Shown one piece after another: positions 9,464-20,979 of a DNA stretch of 64,000 nucleotides. Source of the DNA: Staphylotrichum longicolle (lineage: Eukaryota > Ascomycota > Sordariomycetes > Sordariales > Chaetomiaceae); contig JAHCVI010000002.1 of assembly GCA_019096155.1 (NCBI GenBank), forward strand, positions 3,534,001 through 3,598,000, in the 5' to 3' direction. Every line of letters starts with the position of its first letter. The stretch's first letter is position 1. The position numbers and the translations under genes are program-made. The notes beneath the pieces are model-generated. The model was given only the letters and a program-made list of their open reading frames with translations. It had not been told where the DNA came from and did not search any database.

Positions 9464-12400
9464 TTACTTGCCCATGACATCCACATACCGCGCGCCCCTC
9501 TTCGCCTTCTTCGCGCACCGGGCTTCCTCGGCCCCGCCGCGCCCAGCAAGTCGTCAATGCTGCTCGAGTTGCTCAGGCTGGTCGCCGGCCTGCTCGAGCC
9601 CGCCGACGACGGCGGTCCCTGGCCCAGCGCCGGGCACTAGCCGTGCTGGTGTTGGAGACCGACCGGAGCATCGAGACTGGGCCCGGCGGCGGGCCGAGCG
9701 CACCGCCGCCATTGCCGGCAGCGCTGGCTGGGGTGGGCGAGGACAGGCTGGTGTCGGAGGCCGAGGTCGGCGGGCCGACGCCGAAGCTCGCGGCGCGCGG
9801 CGGGCCCGTGGCGGGGCGCTAGCGCGGCCCGGGTCGGCCGAGGACGAAGGGGGAGGGGTCCCGGGCTGGCGCTAACAGAACGCGGGACGGATTTGGGCGG
9901 GGGCGCGGTGACCTTTTTGGCGTTGTCTTCGGGTCCGGCGTTCTTATTGACCCAGCGCTTGAGCTCCGGGTCGTAGTAGAAGGAGTTTGCCTCGCCCAGC
10001 TTGGCGCGGATGGGCTTGTTGGGGGCGGAATTTTGAGGGGCGTCCATCGCTTCCTTCTTTGCGCCGCCTCCAAACCAGGACGTAAAGCCCCAGCCCTTCT
10101 TGGCTTGCTTAGCTGCTTCGGCGCGTTTGGCTTGAGTCATGTCAGTATGCGCCTCGATCACTGACTTGGGCATGTGGTGCTTACCATCTTCCTCAGCAGC
10201 CTTGCGGAACATCTCCGCGTTCTCCCGATCCTTCTCTTCCTTGCTCCTCTCGGCCGGCCTGGGAGTAGGGAAATCATCGTCGTCGTCGTACATGATGCCC
10301 TTCTTCTTCGGCTTCGGCTTGGACTCCTCGCTGGAATCAGCGTCGTCGTTGGCAGGTTGCGATTCAGGCTCATAGGATGGCGGTTCATAGCTATATGGCT
10401 GATACGACGGAGGTTCATAGGAAGAGTTGTCACTAGGAGTCTCGTCCGAGACACCGTTCTTGTCCTCTGCAGGCGCTTCGTATGGGGTGAACGAAGGGGG
10501 CTCATAGCCATAGGAAGGAGGCTGGTAGCCAGACGTTTCGGGGGATTGGCCGGATGTCTCGGGCCCGTGATTAGAGGATGTACCATTGACAGGGGCGCCA
10601 GGATAGCCAACAGCTTGAGGCGGAGCGCTCGCGGGTGCGGGAGGCGGCGCCTGCTGGGAAACCGGGTTGTACGGTGACTGCTGCGGAGCGTTGAACTCGG
10701 TGCTCTGGGGAGCGTACATAGCCGCAGGGGAAGCGCTTCTGACCGGGCTGTAAGTGCCCGGACGCCCGGATTGCATCTCCAAGGACCGCCTTGGAAGGTC
10801 GAACGAGCTCCGGTTCAGTTCGCTCGATGTGCGTTCCATCGAGGATCGAGGCGCATAAGCCGAGGTGGACGGCCTGCTGCCAGTGCCACCTGACTGAGAC
10901 GCCCCGGGCGCATACCGAGAAGCAGCCCTGGTGGGCGGAGCTGACATCGGCACGGGGCCGTTGGGCAGGGCAACGGGCATGCCATAGCTGGGAATCGCAG
11001 CACCAAAAGTCTCCAGGTTGCTCACTGAAGGGGATCGGCTGATGGTCGGGGTGTCCCCCGCGACGCGTGCAAAAGGCCCGGTCTCTGCCTCTCCCGATGG
11101 GCCTTGGCCGGAGCTGTCCTCGTCGCCCGAGACGAACTTGTTGAACTTGCTCCACACCGTGTCCGATACCTTGTTCATGCTCGGCTTGGGAATCCAAGAG
11201 CTAGACTCCTCCTTTGGAGCTTGCTTGAGACGTGCCATGAGGTCCTCGACCGCGTTCTCCAGAATGGCATGGTGGTATGGCGACCTCTTGGTCTGCGACG
11301 TGATGGCTGTCGCAATCGCATCGCAGTACTGCAAGGCTTTGTCCCTGAACCCGTACTCAGCTAGAGCAAGGGCATGCTGCAGCTTGTACGCCGCCAGGTG
11401 CGGGTTTGTAACGGGCACGTTGGAGCCCCCGGCGAGGCTCTGGCCGTACTCGTAGACCTCACTCAACAGGAGAGGCTCGATCTCCTTGGCAAACTGCTCA
11501 GCCTGCTTTTTATGATCGGACCCGACGAGGACGAAATGGGAGGCCGCATCATCAAGCCCACCGAAGACGGTGTGGCTGCGCGCAAACATGAAGCAGATGT
11601 GGGCCGCCTCTGCTCGTCCGTAACCGGAGAGCAACACGCCGAGTGAGTTGATCGCTCGGCCGTCGTCGGTGCTCCTGTTGCTGAGGATCAGGCTGAGGGT
11701 CTCCTGCCACTTGTCGAGGCCTTCTGTGGCATCCTTGGAGGGACCGGACACCGAGTTTGCGGCCATGAGCTGGAAACCGGCGCGTGCATGACTCGGCACA
11801 AGCTCATCAACGCTCTCCTCGTGATTCCCAGAAAGGACCCCGTAAAGGGCAGCGAGAGGCTCGTTCCCGAGGTCCGGCGAGTTGACCTCTTTCTTGATGA
11901 ATTCTTGCGCAACCTTTCTGTACAGCTCTGGTGCGAGGGCATTGGAAAGGAGAAGGGCATGGCCCCACAGGCGCTGGTCCGCTGCAGCCCAGACGGCCTT
12001 TTCGCAGTCGCCGCCCAAAAGGTGACGGCGAATCTGCTCCATCGCCGAGGAGCTGACACCGTCCGACTGGAACGCAGTTGCGGGGGAATCGCCGGCCCCA
12101 AGGACGGCAGAGCCATTGAGGTATGGCGCTGTGGTGTCTGGCGCCTCCAGGCCTGGTGACAGGATATCTCGGACGGCCTTCTCGACGGCTGGGGTTCCTT
12201 CGAGAACACCGTCGTGCTCAACGAAAACCCGAAGGATCTTCCACAAAAGTACTCGCTCTACTGCCCGCTTGTCCTCATGAGACAGGTGGGGGTGGAGGTA
12301 CAAGTTGGTGGGTAGACCCTGTTCCAAGGTTTCAATGCCACAAGTCAACCAGGCAACGGCCTCCTCTTTTTTCGACTTTCCCTTGAGAGGGCCCGGAAAC

Positions 12401-15400
12401 TTTGCGAGCCGCTCCTCCAAGGGGGTGATGTCCTTGATGTTTTGAATCTTGACCTCGCCAGGGCTGCGGACCACCGTAGGGATGCTCTGGTTCATGCCAT
12501 ACCGGGGCACCTCCTTGGGGAACATGGTGACAAAGGTTCCACCAACTCCCCATGAGATAAGGGGGGCACCTCGCCATCGCTGAAGCGGATCGTGTTCCCG
12601 GCCATCGGTCGGAGGAATGACGTTCAAGTTCAAGGAGGAACCCCTGGGGCGGCCATAGTTTGTAGAGGGCGCAGCAAGGACAGAGGTGGGCGGGGCCGCC
12701 ATAGGATGATATGCTGAGCCTCGCGGGGAGGTAGGATCGTTTACTGAAGACGGGCGAGGGATAGGCTCCACGGGCTTCCCCCCTCGGTTGCCATATAGTG
12801 CGCCAGGAGACTGCGTCTGGGAACGAGCTGGTGGGACGAATTCATAGGCCGGTGCGAGGGGGCTGTGGCTCGACATGACACGTTTAGGAGGCGACAAGAC
12901 AGTCTGGCTTGGCAAAGTCGAAGGCGGTGGGGTATTTCTTAGTCCTTGGGCCGGCGGTGCATACCTCGACACGGGGGGTGACATTGGTTGTGGCAGCGCC
13001 GGGGCTGCAGGGGACGCTTGCGCCTGTGCCGGAACCTCCTCCTCCTCTACCTCCCGAGTTGGGGGTAGAGATGGGATCCTTTGAAGCCGAGGTTCGTGCA
13101 GCGAGCCGCTGCTCCGTCGCTCTGCCAGAGCACCTTCAGGAGTGTTGATCGGTGCATGAGCCCTCGACCGCTCGTGGGTGATCTCAAAGTGCGCAAGTGG
13201 GCTGGATGTCCGAGGCTGATGGGGTAAGATTGGCGGGCCCGGGGTGGCTGGGACGGATCCATAGCCGTTGCTGGGTTGCCGAGACGCAGGTGGAGCTGGA
13301 GAATACCGGTTCGACACAGGGGCTGGCACAGGACCGTTGGCATGAGGTCCGCTGGGAGGCGCGGGAGAGTAACGGCTCGACGCGGCAGCAGGGACCGCAG
13401 ACTGGAGGTTCGGAGCAGCGCTCAAGGCGTACGGATTGACACGCGGCGGAGCAACTAGGTCTGGAATGCCAATATCGGACCTGCTGGGAGCTGGCGGTCC
13501 TGGAGGAGGGACTGGATGAGACGTCACAGACGGCGGAGCTGACTGAGGTGGCAATCCGTAGGGACTCGGCTGAGTCGGCGACGGCACACTCTTGTGGCTT
13601 TGCCTAGACGCAGGCCGCGGCTTGGTCGTCATGGGAAGTTCCTCGAAGAAACCCTCGTGCTGAGATGGCTTACCTCCGCTCGAAGCTCCTTGAGACGAGT
13701 GGCTGGAAGCGGGCCTTGCCGTGCTAGGCGCTGGGGCACTGCTAGGAGGTGGTGGATGCGAGTACATGCTTGCGCTCCTCGGAGGTGGCGGGATAGCGGC
13801 AGGGGAATTGGGGCCTGCTGGTTGGCTTTGGAGCGGCTGGGCAGTCGTGCGTCTCTTGGGCGGCTTGACAACCTCCATAGGAAGATCATACGGCGACGTG
13901 TAACCGCCTCTGGCCTTGTCCACGAAGCTTTGCGCTTTAGTCTTTTCCTGCAGTGGGGGCGGGGCGCCATATCCATACTGCGCAGGGGCGGGCGGAGCGG
14001 TTGGCGGGGCGGCATAAGGAGAGGCGACAGGTGGCTGAGCTGCGAGGACTGGCGCTGTTGGAAGATAGGGGTTCGATGGGGCCGCGGGCGTTACGGGCGT
14101 TACGGGCGTCACGGGCGACGCAGCGGCGGGCAGGTAGGGATTCGCCGATGGCGTTGTTGCTGCCGATTCCTGGTTGCGAGGGAGATACTGTCCACTGGAG
14201 GGTTGCGTAGCGGGATAAGGAACTGGTGCGTAGCCAGGGGAAGCGACCGGCATGCTTGGCTCTGGCTGTTCGGTTTCCGAGTCTTCAAGCAGGCCTTCGT
14301 CGTCACTTCCAAGGAATGCAGATGCATCCAGTTCGTTCGCCTCAGCTCCTTCGTCGGGCAGAAAGTCCACGTCGTCATCTTCCCCGAACATGGCCTCCCA
14401 CTTCGCATCAAGGTTCTCCCCTTCCGCTGCAATTGGTTGGTCTTGCTGGCTCTCTGCGCTCTGATCCGGCGAGCCATTGACCTCTTGTGGCTGGGGTGTC
14501 TCGTCGTGGGCCTCAGACTCTTCGGCTGTTTCCTCCAAGGGGGGAAAGCCAGCCCCGGCGGGTTCCATATTCATCGCCTGCAACACAGCCAGGGTGGACT
14601 TTCTTTCCACTGGCGGGGGTTGGAAGTCCTCCTCTTGTGCGATCTCATCACGGCGCACACTGCTAAAGAAGTCGTCCTCTTCCGCAGCCGCATTCTCCGC
14701 AAACAGATCGTGTTCACCTGCAACCGCGGGTTGGTGTGTTCCGTCCTGCTGAGTCGAGGACACAAGCGGCAGTCCCTCCTCGAAGCGCGAGTCTACGGGT
14801 TCTTCGGCAGCGGCGGAGACACTGCCACCGATGAATTGGTTCGACGAAGAGTCATGTCCCGGATCCCTTGCAGCATAGTCACCCTGTAAACCACCGGCGC
14901 GAGCATCGGGGAGCCCCTCTTCCTCCCGAGACTCCTCCTCAATCTCGCGAATCAAGTCCTCGGCTTGGTTGAACGAGATAGGGTGCTCCAGTTCCCGCGG
15001 CGTCTCGTCTGTCTCGGCGGTCTCGTGCTCCAAGGGAGATACGAGCGGGAAGGAGTTTGTGCGGTTGTTCTCGGGCATGAACTTGAAGGGATCGGTGTTG
15101 GTCCGGGGGAGGCTCCACTCGGTATCGTCGTCGTCGTTGAAGTTCACTTCGAGTGCGGTTCGAGTGAAGGACATTGTGCTGAAATGCTTTGAGGCCGTGT
15201 TCGACTCGTCCGGCTGCGCGTCCTCGGCGGGCTGGGCTGGGGCCGGCTGCCCGTCTTCGTCGGTGCTCGCAGCTGGCGGCGCATTGCTCGTGTCTGCGAG
15301 CCAGTCGTCGCCGGCGGTGGTGCCATCGTCCTGAAACCAAGCACCAGCCTCTTCGTCAGCAGCAACGGGATGGACTGGTGTGTCGTCGGGAAGAAGGTCC

Positions 15401-15525
15401 TCGGCAACGCTGTGCTCCTGTGCCGGACTGGATGTGGCGTCCTCCGGCTGGGTCTGGGGCAGGTCGGCGGTCGAGTTTGGCATCAGCGCAGGATGCCATG
15501 ATGAGTTCGGCGCATCGGACAGCAT
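9464..15525 (-). CDS. SEC16: COPII coat assembly protein Sec16 (3' end frameshifted)
   Basis: Sec16 scaffolds COPII assembly at ER exit sites (family knowledge). The protein has a long acidic, Pro/Ser-rich N-terminal region. The conserved central domain starts near HDPLQRWRGAPLISWGVGG (about residue 978) and runs through an alpha-solenoid with LLGGDCEKAVWAAADQRLWG. A Pro/Tyr-rich region follows with repeated YEPPSY-type motifs (10350-10540), then NSFYYDPELKRWVNK. The literal frame stops at 9637, but Sec16-like sequence continues in other frames: GPPRAASFGVGPP, then MLRSVSNTSTASA, then SSSIDDLLGAAGPRK, then RGARYVDVMGK ending at TAA 9464-9466. Four changes of frame are needed, each equal to one missing base; adding four bases gives 2022 codons exactly. 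Start 15525 (MLSDAPNSSWHPALMPNSTA) is likely; a second ATG follows 14 codons later. Confidence 0.92.
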
Positions 15526-16694
15526 CGTGGACCGATTCGACGTCGCGCAAGTGTCCGAGGTAGATGCGCCGCTGCGCTATGAAACAGAAGGGAAATACTA
15601 GAAAGCAGAAAAGTTGGGGGTTAGCATCTGCTCAGATTTCCAAGTCGTCCCAAAGTGCAGAGTCCAGACACGACAAGAGAGCGCGTCCCCCTGACCCCTG
15701 TCCAGGTTCCTAACAGGGAAATTGCAGGAAAAAAAAAAAGGGAAATCGCATACTTATACAAACACGAAAGACAGGGTTAACGAGAAATGTCTAGTAACGA
15801 GGCATGTTTACTCGGGGTCGTTGACTGTGGTGTTGGAACAATGTCATCCGAACACAGAGACCTAAGTGAAAGTTGGCAAGACTTGATGACGGGATCGGGA
15901 TCGTCCAAGAAGGGGACTCGGAAGCGGCGCTGCACATGGCACAGCCGAAAGGGCAACGCTGGCCTCAGCGGGAATCGGGATGTAGGATGGGCTGCAGACA
16001 GCCCTCGCTAGCAGAGCTATCCTTATCTGCGATCTGGCTGTTATCAGAGATACCAGGCACAACGGTTGCGGGGCCTTGAAAGTGAAAACACAAGCTCAGA
16101 CAAGGGAGCAGAAACAGGGGAGTGGCTGTAGCTCCCTAACAGATAAGAAGCAGCCAAGAGTCCCAAACAGCGTCATCTGCTAAAGCACACAGCGGCAGCC
16201 GTTGTGGCAGTTGGACAAAGACCCCTGTCGTGTCTTGTGTGCACCCTCCCCAAGCATGCGCAAGCAGTCGTCGTAACGTTCGTTCGTAACCTACAAGTGT
16301 CAGCAGCTTTTTGACAGATTCGCCCGTTCCCCAAACCAACATCCAGCTCCCTATACCACCCCCACCCCGTCCGACCAAAACCAGACCATGCACTTGGCTT
16401 CCTCGGCCCGTTGATTGAGCCTCCGAAAACACAAAACACAAAACACCACCACCAGCTGCTGTGCCCCGGCCCCAGCGGCCAACAACCTCGATTTCACCCG
16501 GTGATGCGCCAACCGTGATCCCAGACACTCTTGGGTAGTGGGCAGGGAAGGGATACGCCATACACACGGCCGGCACGGCTGGTCTGGAGGAGAAGCCACA
16601 CACTTCTTTCAAGGAGAAGCTCTCGTTTGCGTCTGCGTCTACGTCTGCGTTTGCGCGTGCTGCTGCATCTTCCGAGGCCTCTGGCCAATGCGGA
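15526..16694. promoter_or_regulatory. Divergent upstream region between SEC16 and NEO1
   Basis: 1.17 kb shared 5' region. No supported gene; a long antisense frame at 16136-17023 overlaps NEO1 coding sequence and looks like a GC-driven shadow. An A11 run sits near 15730, and a GTYTGC hexamer repeat (16625-16654) lies in the probable NEO1 leader. Confidence 0.5.
16625..16654 (+). repeat. Imperfect GTYTGC hexamer repeat in the NEO1 leader
   Basis: Five tandem six-base units: GTTTGC, GTCTGC, GTCTAC, GTCTGC, GTTTGC, about 40 bp before the NEO1 ATG. The unit is the same as in the COQ8 microsatellite at 3175-3210. Confidence 0.85.
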
Positions 16695-19600
16695 ATGCCT
16701 CCCTCAACATCCTTCCCCCCAGCCAAGCCGCCAGACTCGCCGGTCGACGACGACTCTGACTCGGACCTCGATCTTGATCTCGAAGAACTCGACCCCCAGC
16801 CGGACTCAGGGATTGAGCAATCAAAGAGGAGGGGCCTGCTGGGACAGACACGCGACACCACCGCCACTACCGAACAGCGCGCACCGAGGATTGCTCTGCG
16901 GACGCTCCGGATGGGCGGGCTACGACGTGGCGCCAAACGCAATGGATATGGCGAGCTGGGTCGCAGCCACCCGGGCGGTGACGAGGACACCGAGGGCTTG
17001 CTGAGGGATGGAGATGGGGGCAACCCCCGCTATTCGGATGCCAGTGCAGGCGGCGAGGATGATGCGCCGCTGCTCAGCCATCACCGCCGGAGCTCGAGCA
17101 AGCGGCGGGGGTCCTTCGCCAGCGATACCCTGCGCAGGGTCGGCCTACGTCTTCCCAGCTTTATGTCGACGGCGGGAGCAGACCAGGGCAACCAGGAAAC
17201 GGAGCTTGACAAGGAGGAGGATGACCCGTCATCGTCGAGACTGGTCGCCGTCGGTTCATCCCAGTCGACACGCTTTCCTCCAAACAGTGTGTCCAACGCC
17301 AAGTACACGGCTTGGAATTTCCTCCCCATCACGCTCTACAACGAATTTTCCTTCTTCTTCAACATGTATTTCCTCCTGGTCGCCCTCTCGCAGGCCATCC
17401 CTGCGTTGCGAATTGGCTATCTTTCGACTTATGTCGCCCCCTTGGCCTTCGTTCTGGTCATTACACTCGGCAAAGAGGCATACGATGATATCGAGAGGAG
17501 GAGGAGGGACAACGAGGCTAACTCGGAAGAGTATACGGTGTTGCACTTTGACGATCCCGAAAACGGCGCCAGAGGTTCGCGCCCAAAGAAGAACATGAAG
17601 TCTAGCCATGCTCGGAGAGGGTCCAAACGCTACGTCTCGGAAAGGGACAGGCTCTCGGACATACAAGAGGAGGAGGAGCAGACAGAAGGAGATGGGCCTG
17701 CACACCGCCCCTCATGGGTCGTGTCCGAAGTCAGCAAAAAGTCGCGTGACCTCAAGTCGGCGACGTCCTCAAGCTCAGCAAAGGGACCGTGTACCCGCCG
17801 ATGTCGTTATTCTGAAGTGTCTGTCGCCGAACGATTCAGCTGGGCATAAGCATGACGAGCAAACGCCCCTCGAGAAGAGTCGTTGCTTCTGGACCATACC
17901 GCGGATGCTGGGGAGGGCAGCTCGGGCGCTGAGCAAGCCGTTGAGGATGATCAAGGGCCGGCCGAAGGAAGTTCGAATGGTGAAACGTTCATCAGGACAG
18001 ACCAGCTCGATGGCGAAACTGACTGGAAGCTACGCTTGGCGTCTCCATTGTCGCAAAACCTGGCCACCGAGGACCTGGTCCGTCTCCGTGTCACCGGTGG
18101 CAAGCCTGACAAAAAGGTCAACGAGTTCGTTGGCTCTTTGGAACTGCTGTCGTCGCGGCAAGATGCCATGACCACGACTGCCTTCCCGGAGGAAGATGAC
18201 GGCCTCTCAAAAGCGGCGACATCGCTCTCAATTGACAACACGGCATGGGCCAACACCGTCATTGCTTCGCATGCCACTACCCTGGCGGTCATTGTCTATA
18301 CAGGCCCGCAGACACGGTCTGCGCTATCCACCTCGCCCTCGCGTTCCAAGACCGGTCTCTTGGAGTACGAGATCAACTCGCTCACCAAGATCCTCTGCTT
18401 CCTCACTCTCGCGATTTCCATCATCCTAGTGGCCCTCGAGGGGTTCAGCAACACCAAGGGCAGCATCTGGTATGTCAAGATCATGCGGTTCTTGGTGCTC
18501 TTCTCCACCATCGTGCCCATCAGCCTGAGGGTCAATCTCGACATGGGAAAGAGCGTCTACTCTTGGTTTATCCAGCGAGACCCGGGCATGCCGGGGGCTG
18601 TCGTACGGACCAGCACTATTCCAGAAGACCTGGGCCGCATCGAGTACCTGCTCAGCGACAAGACGGGGACGCTGACCCAGAACGAAATGGACATGAGGAA
18701 GATCCACGTCGGCACCGTGTCATATGCCAATGACGCGATGGACGAAGTCTCGGCCTACGTGAGACAAGGCCTGCACCTCTCCCCTTCGGCTGGCAATCAG
18801 ACGTTGGTAACCCCATCAACATCGGTGTCGTCTGCGGCCAATGTCGGGGCGACCAGAACGCGCCGGGAGATCGGGTCCCGCGTCCGTGACGTCGTCCTCG
18901 CCCTCGCTCTCTGCCACAACGTGACGCCTACTACCGAGGAAGACGAGGACGGCCGGATGGTCACCTCATACCAGGCCAGCTCGCCCGACGAGATTGCCAT
19001 TGTACGGTGGACCGAGTCGGTCGGCCTCCGCCTCGCATCGCGAGACCGCAAGAGCATGCTCCTCGAGTCTACCGAGACGGGCCGGGCCGCCGTCAAGGTT
19101 CGCATTCTCGACATTTTCCCCTTCACATCGGAAGGCAAGCGGATGGGCATCATTGTGCAGTTCTACGAGAAGCTGCAGCCCGGCGTCCCGAGCCTGGACA
19201 GCGGCGAGATCTGGTTCTACCAGAAGGGCGCCGACACGGTCATGGGGTCCATCGTGGCCGCCAACGACTGGCTGGACGAGGAGACTGCGAACATGGCGCG
19301 CGAGGGTCTGCGGACGCTTGTGGTCGGCAGAAAGCGACTTTCCGCCGCCGAGTACCACGAGTTCTCGGCAAGCTACCAAGAGGCTTCTCTGGCCATCAGT
19401 GGGCGCGATGCCGGCATGCAGGCCGTCGTGTCCCGCTACCTCGAGCATGACCTCGAGCTTCTCGGCGTCACCGGCGTGGAGGACAAGCTCCAAAAGGACG
19501 TGAAGCCTTCGCTCGAGCTGCTGCGCAACGCCGGCATCAAGATCTGGATGCTGACGGGCGACAAGGTCGAGACGGCGCGCTGTGTGGCCGTCAGCTCCAA

Positions 19601-20792
19601 GCTGGTTGCCAGAGGCCAGTACATCCACACCGTCGCCAAGCTCCGGCGGAAAGATGCGGCCCAAGAGAACCTCGACCTCCTCCGCAGCAAGACGGATTCC
19701 TGCCTGCTCATCGACGGCGAGAGCCTGAGCATGTACCTGACGCACTTCCGCACCGACTTCATCTCGGTCGCGGTCCTCCTGCCCACGGTGGTGGCGTGCC
19801 GGTGCTCGCCGACGCAAAAGGCCGAGGTGGCCAAGCTCATCAAGGAGTACACCAAGAAGCGCGTGTGCTGCATCGGCGACGGCGGCAACGACGTGTCGAT
19901 GATCCAGGCCGCCGACGTCGGCGTGGGCATCGTGGGCAAGGAGGGCCGGCAGGCCAGCCTCGCGGCCGACTTCTCGATCGAGCAGTTCTTCCACCTCACC
20001 AAGCTGCTCGTGTGGCACGGCCGCAACAGCTACAAGCGCAGCGCCAAGCTGGCGCAGTTTGTCATCCACCGCGGCCTCATCATCGCCGTCTGCCAGACCA
20101 TGTACAGCATCGCGCTCAAGTTCGAGCCCGAGGGTCTCTACAAGGTTTGTCTTTTCCACCCCCCTTTCCTATGACGACGGGACACTCACATATTCCTTCC
20201 CAGGACTGGCTCATGGTGGGCTACGCGACCGTCTACACGGCCATGCCGGTCCTCTCGCTCGTGCTCGACAAGGACGTGGACGAGGAGCTTGCCAACCTGT
20301 ACCCGGAGCTCTACAAGGAGCTGACGTCGGGCCGCTCGCTGTCGTACCGCACCTTTTTCGTCTGGGTCTTTGTCTCGGTCTACCAAGGCTGCCTCATCCA
20401 GGGCCTGTCGCAGGTGCTCACCGAGGTGGACGGCCCGCGCATGGTCGCCGTCAGCTACACGGTGCTGGTGCTCAACGAGCTGCTGATGGTGGCCATCGAG
20501 ATCACCACGTGGCACTGGGTCATGGTGGTGTCCATTCTGGGCACGTTCTTGTTGTTTGTGGGGTCGATTCCGTTCTTGGGCGGGTATTTTGACCTGGCGT
20601 TCTTGATGACTGTGTGAGTACTTGGTGTTTGTGATGTTTGAGTGTCGGAAGGCAGTCTGGCTAACTTGAGATAGGGGGTTCTACTGGCGGGTTGCTGCGA
20701 TTGGGGCCATGTCCCTGATTCCCACTTACGCGGCCAAGGTGATACAACGGACCATGAAGCCGCCTTCGTACCGCAAGGTTCAGGGGATATGA
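16695..20792 (+). CDS. NEO1: P4-ATPase phospholipid flippase, Neo1/ATP9 type (internal frameshifts)
   Basis: Neo1-type flippases move aminophospholipids to the cytosolic leaflet of Golgi and endosomal membranes (family knowledge). Visible: TM1-2 region NAKYTAWNFLPITLYNEFSF, LDGETDWKLRLA, the phosphorylation motif SDKTGTLTQNEMDMRKIH (Asp about residue 655), the nucleotide-domain motif FPFTSEGKRMG, and the hinge GDGGNDVSMIQAADVGVGI. Two introns, 20145-20203 and 20614-20674 (CTAAC branch site), join the exons that encode the last TM helices, ending VIQRTMKPPSYRKVQGI. Between 17750 and 17882 the frame breaks three times: RDLK, then VGDVLKLSKG, then RVPADVVILKC, then LLLDHTADAGEG lie in successive frames, each step equal to one missing base. 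Adding three bases gives 1327 codons. The family's Val-Pro-Ala-Asp actuator motif spans this zone. Confidence 0.93.
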
Positions 20793-20979
20793 GCACTCTG
20801 AAGCATTGGATGGCGTTGGCGGCTGTAGAAATTAGCATTGGAATTGATACCGGCGTTTGCATTTTCATGTTCTGGGACAGTTGCTTCTGTGTTGAAGCAC
20901 GACAAAGGCATATCTATATACAATCGAGAGCTGGTGTCCCGTCCAGCTGCCTCTCGGTGAACACAGCCACCACTGCCTT

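Noticed and set aside
9637..9860. The literal C-terminus of the long SEC16 frame (Arg/Pro-rich to 9637)
   Set aside because: Out-of-frame translation of Sec16-like sequence; the family tail is readable in the other frames down to 9464.
13594..14889. 431-codon open frame antisense to SEC16, with similar long antisense frames at 21061-22572, 32051-33244, 18966-20159, 37231-38370, 2315-3358 and 30685-31698
   Set aside because: All lie opposite clearly conserved genes, have Arg/Ala/Leu/Pro-biased composition with no family features, and are expected by chance in GC-rich coding DNA.
17750..17882. Programmed ribosomal frameshifting or an intron as the reason for the NEO1 breaks
   Set aside because: Three shifts in 130 bp without slippery sites, all coding in some frame, and no usable GT-AG pair; repeated one-base loss fits better.
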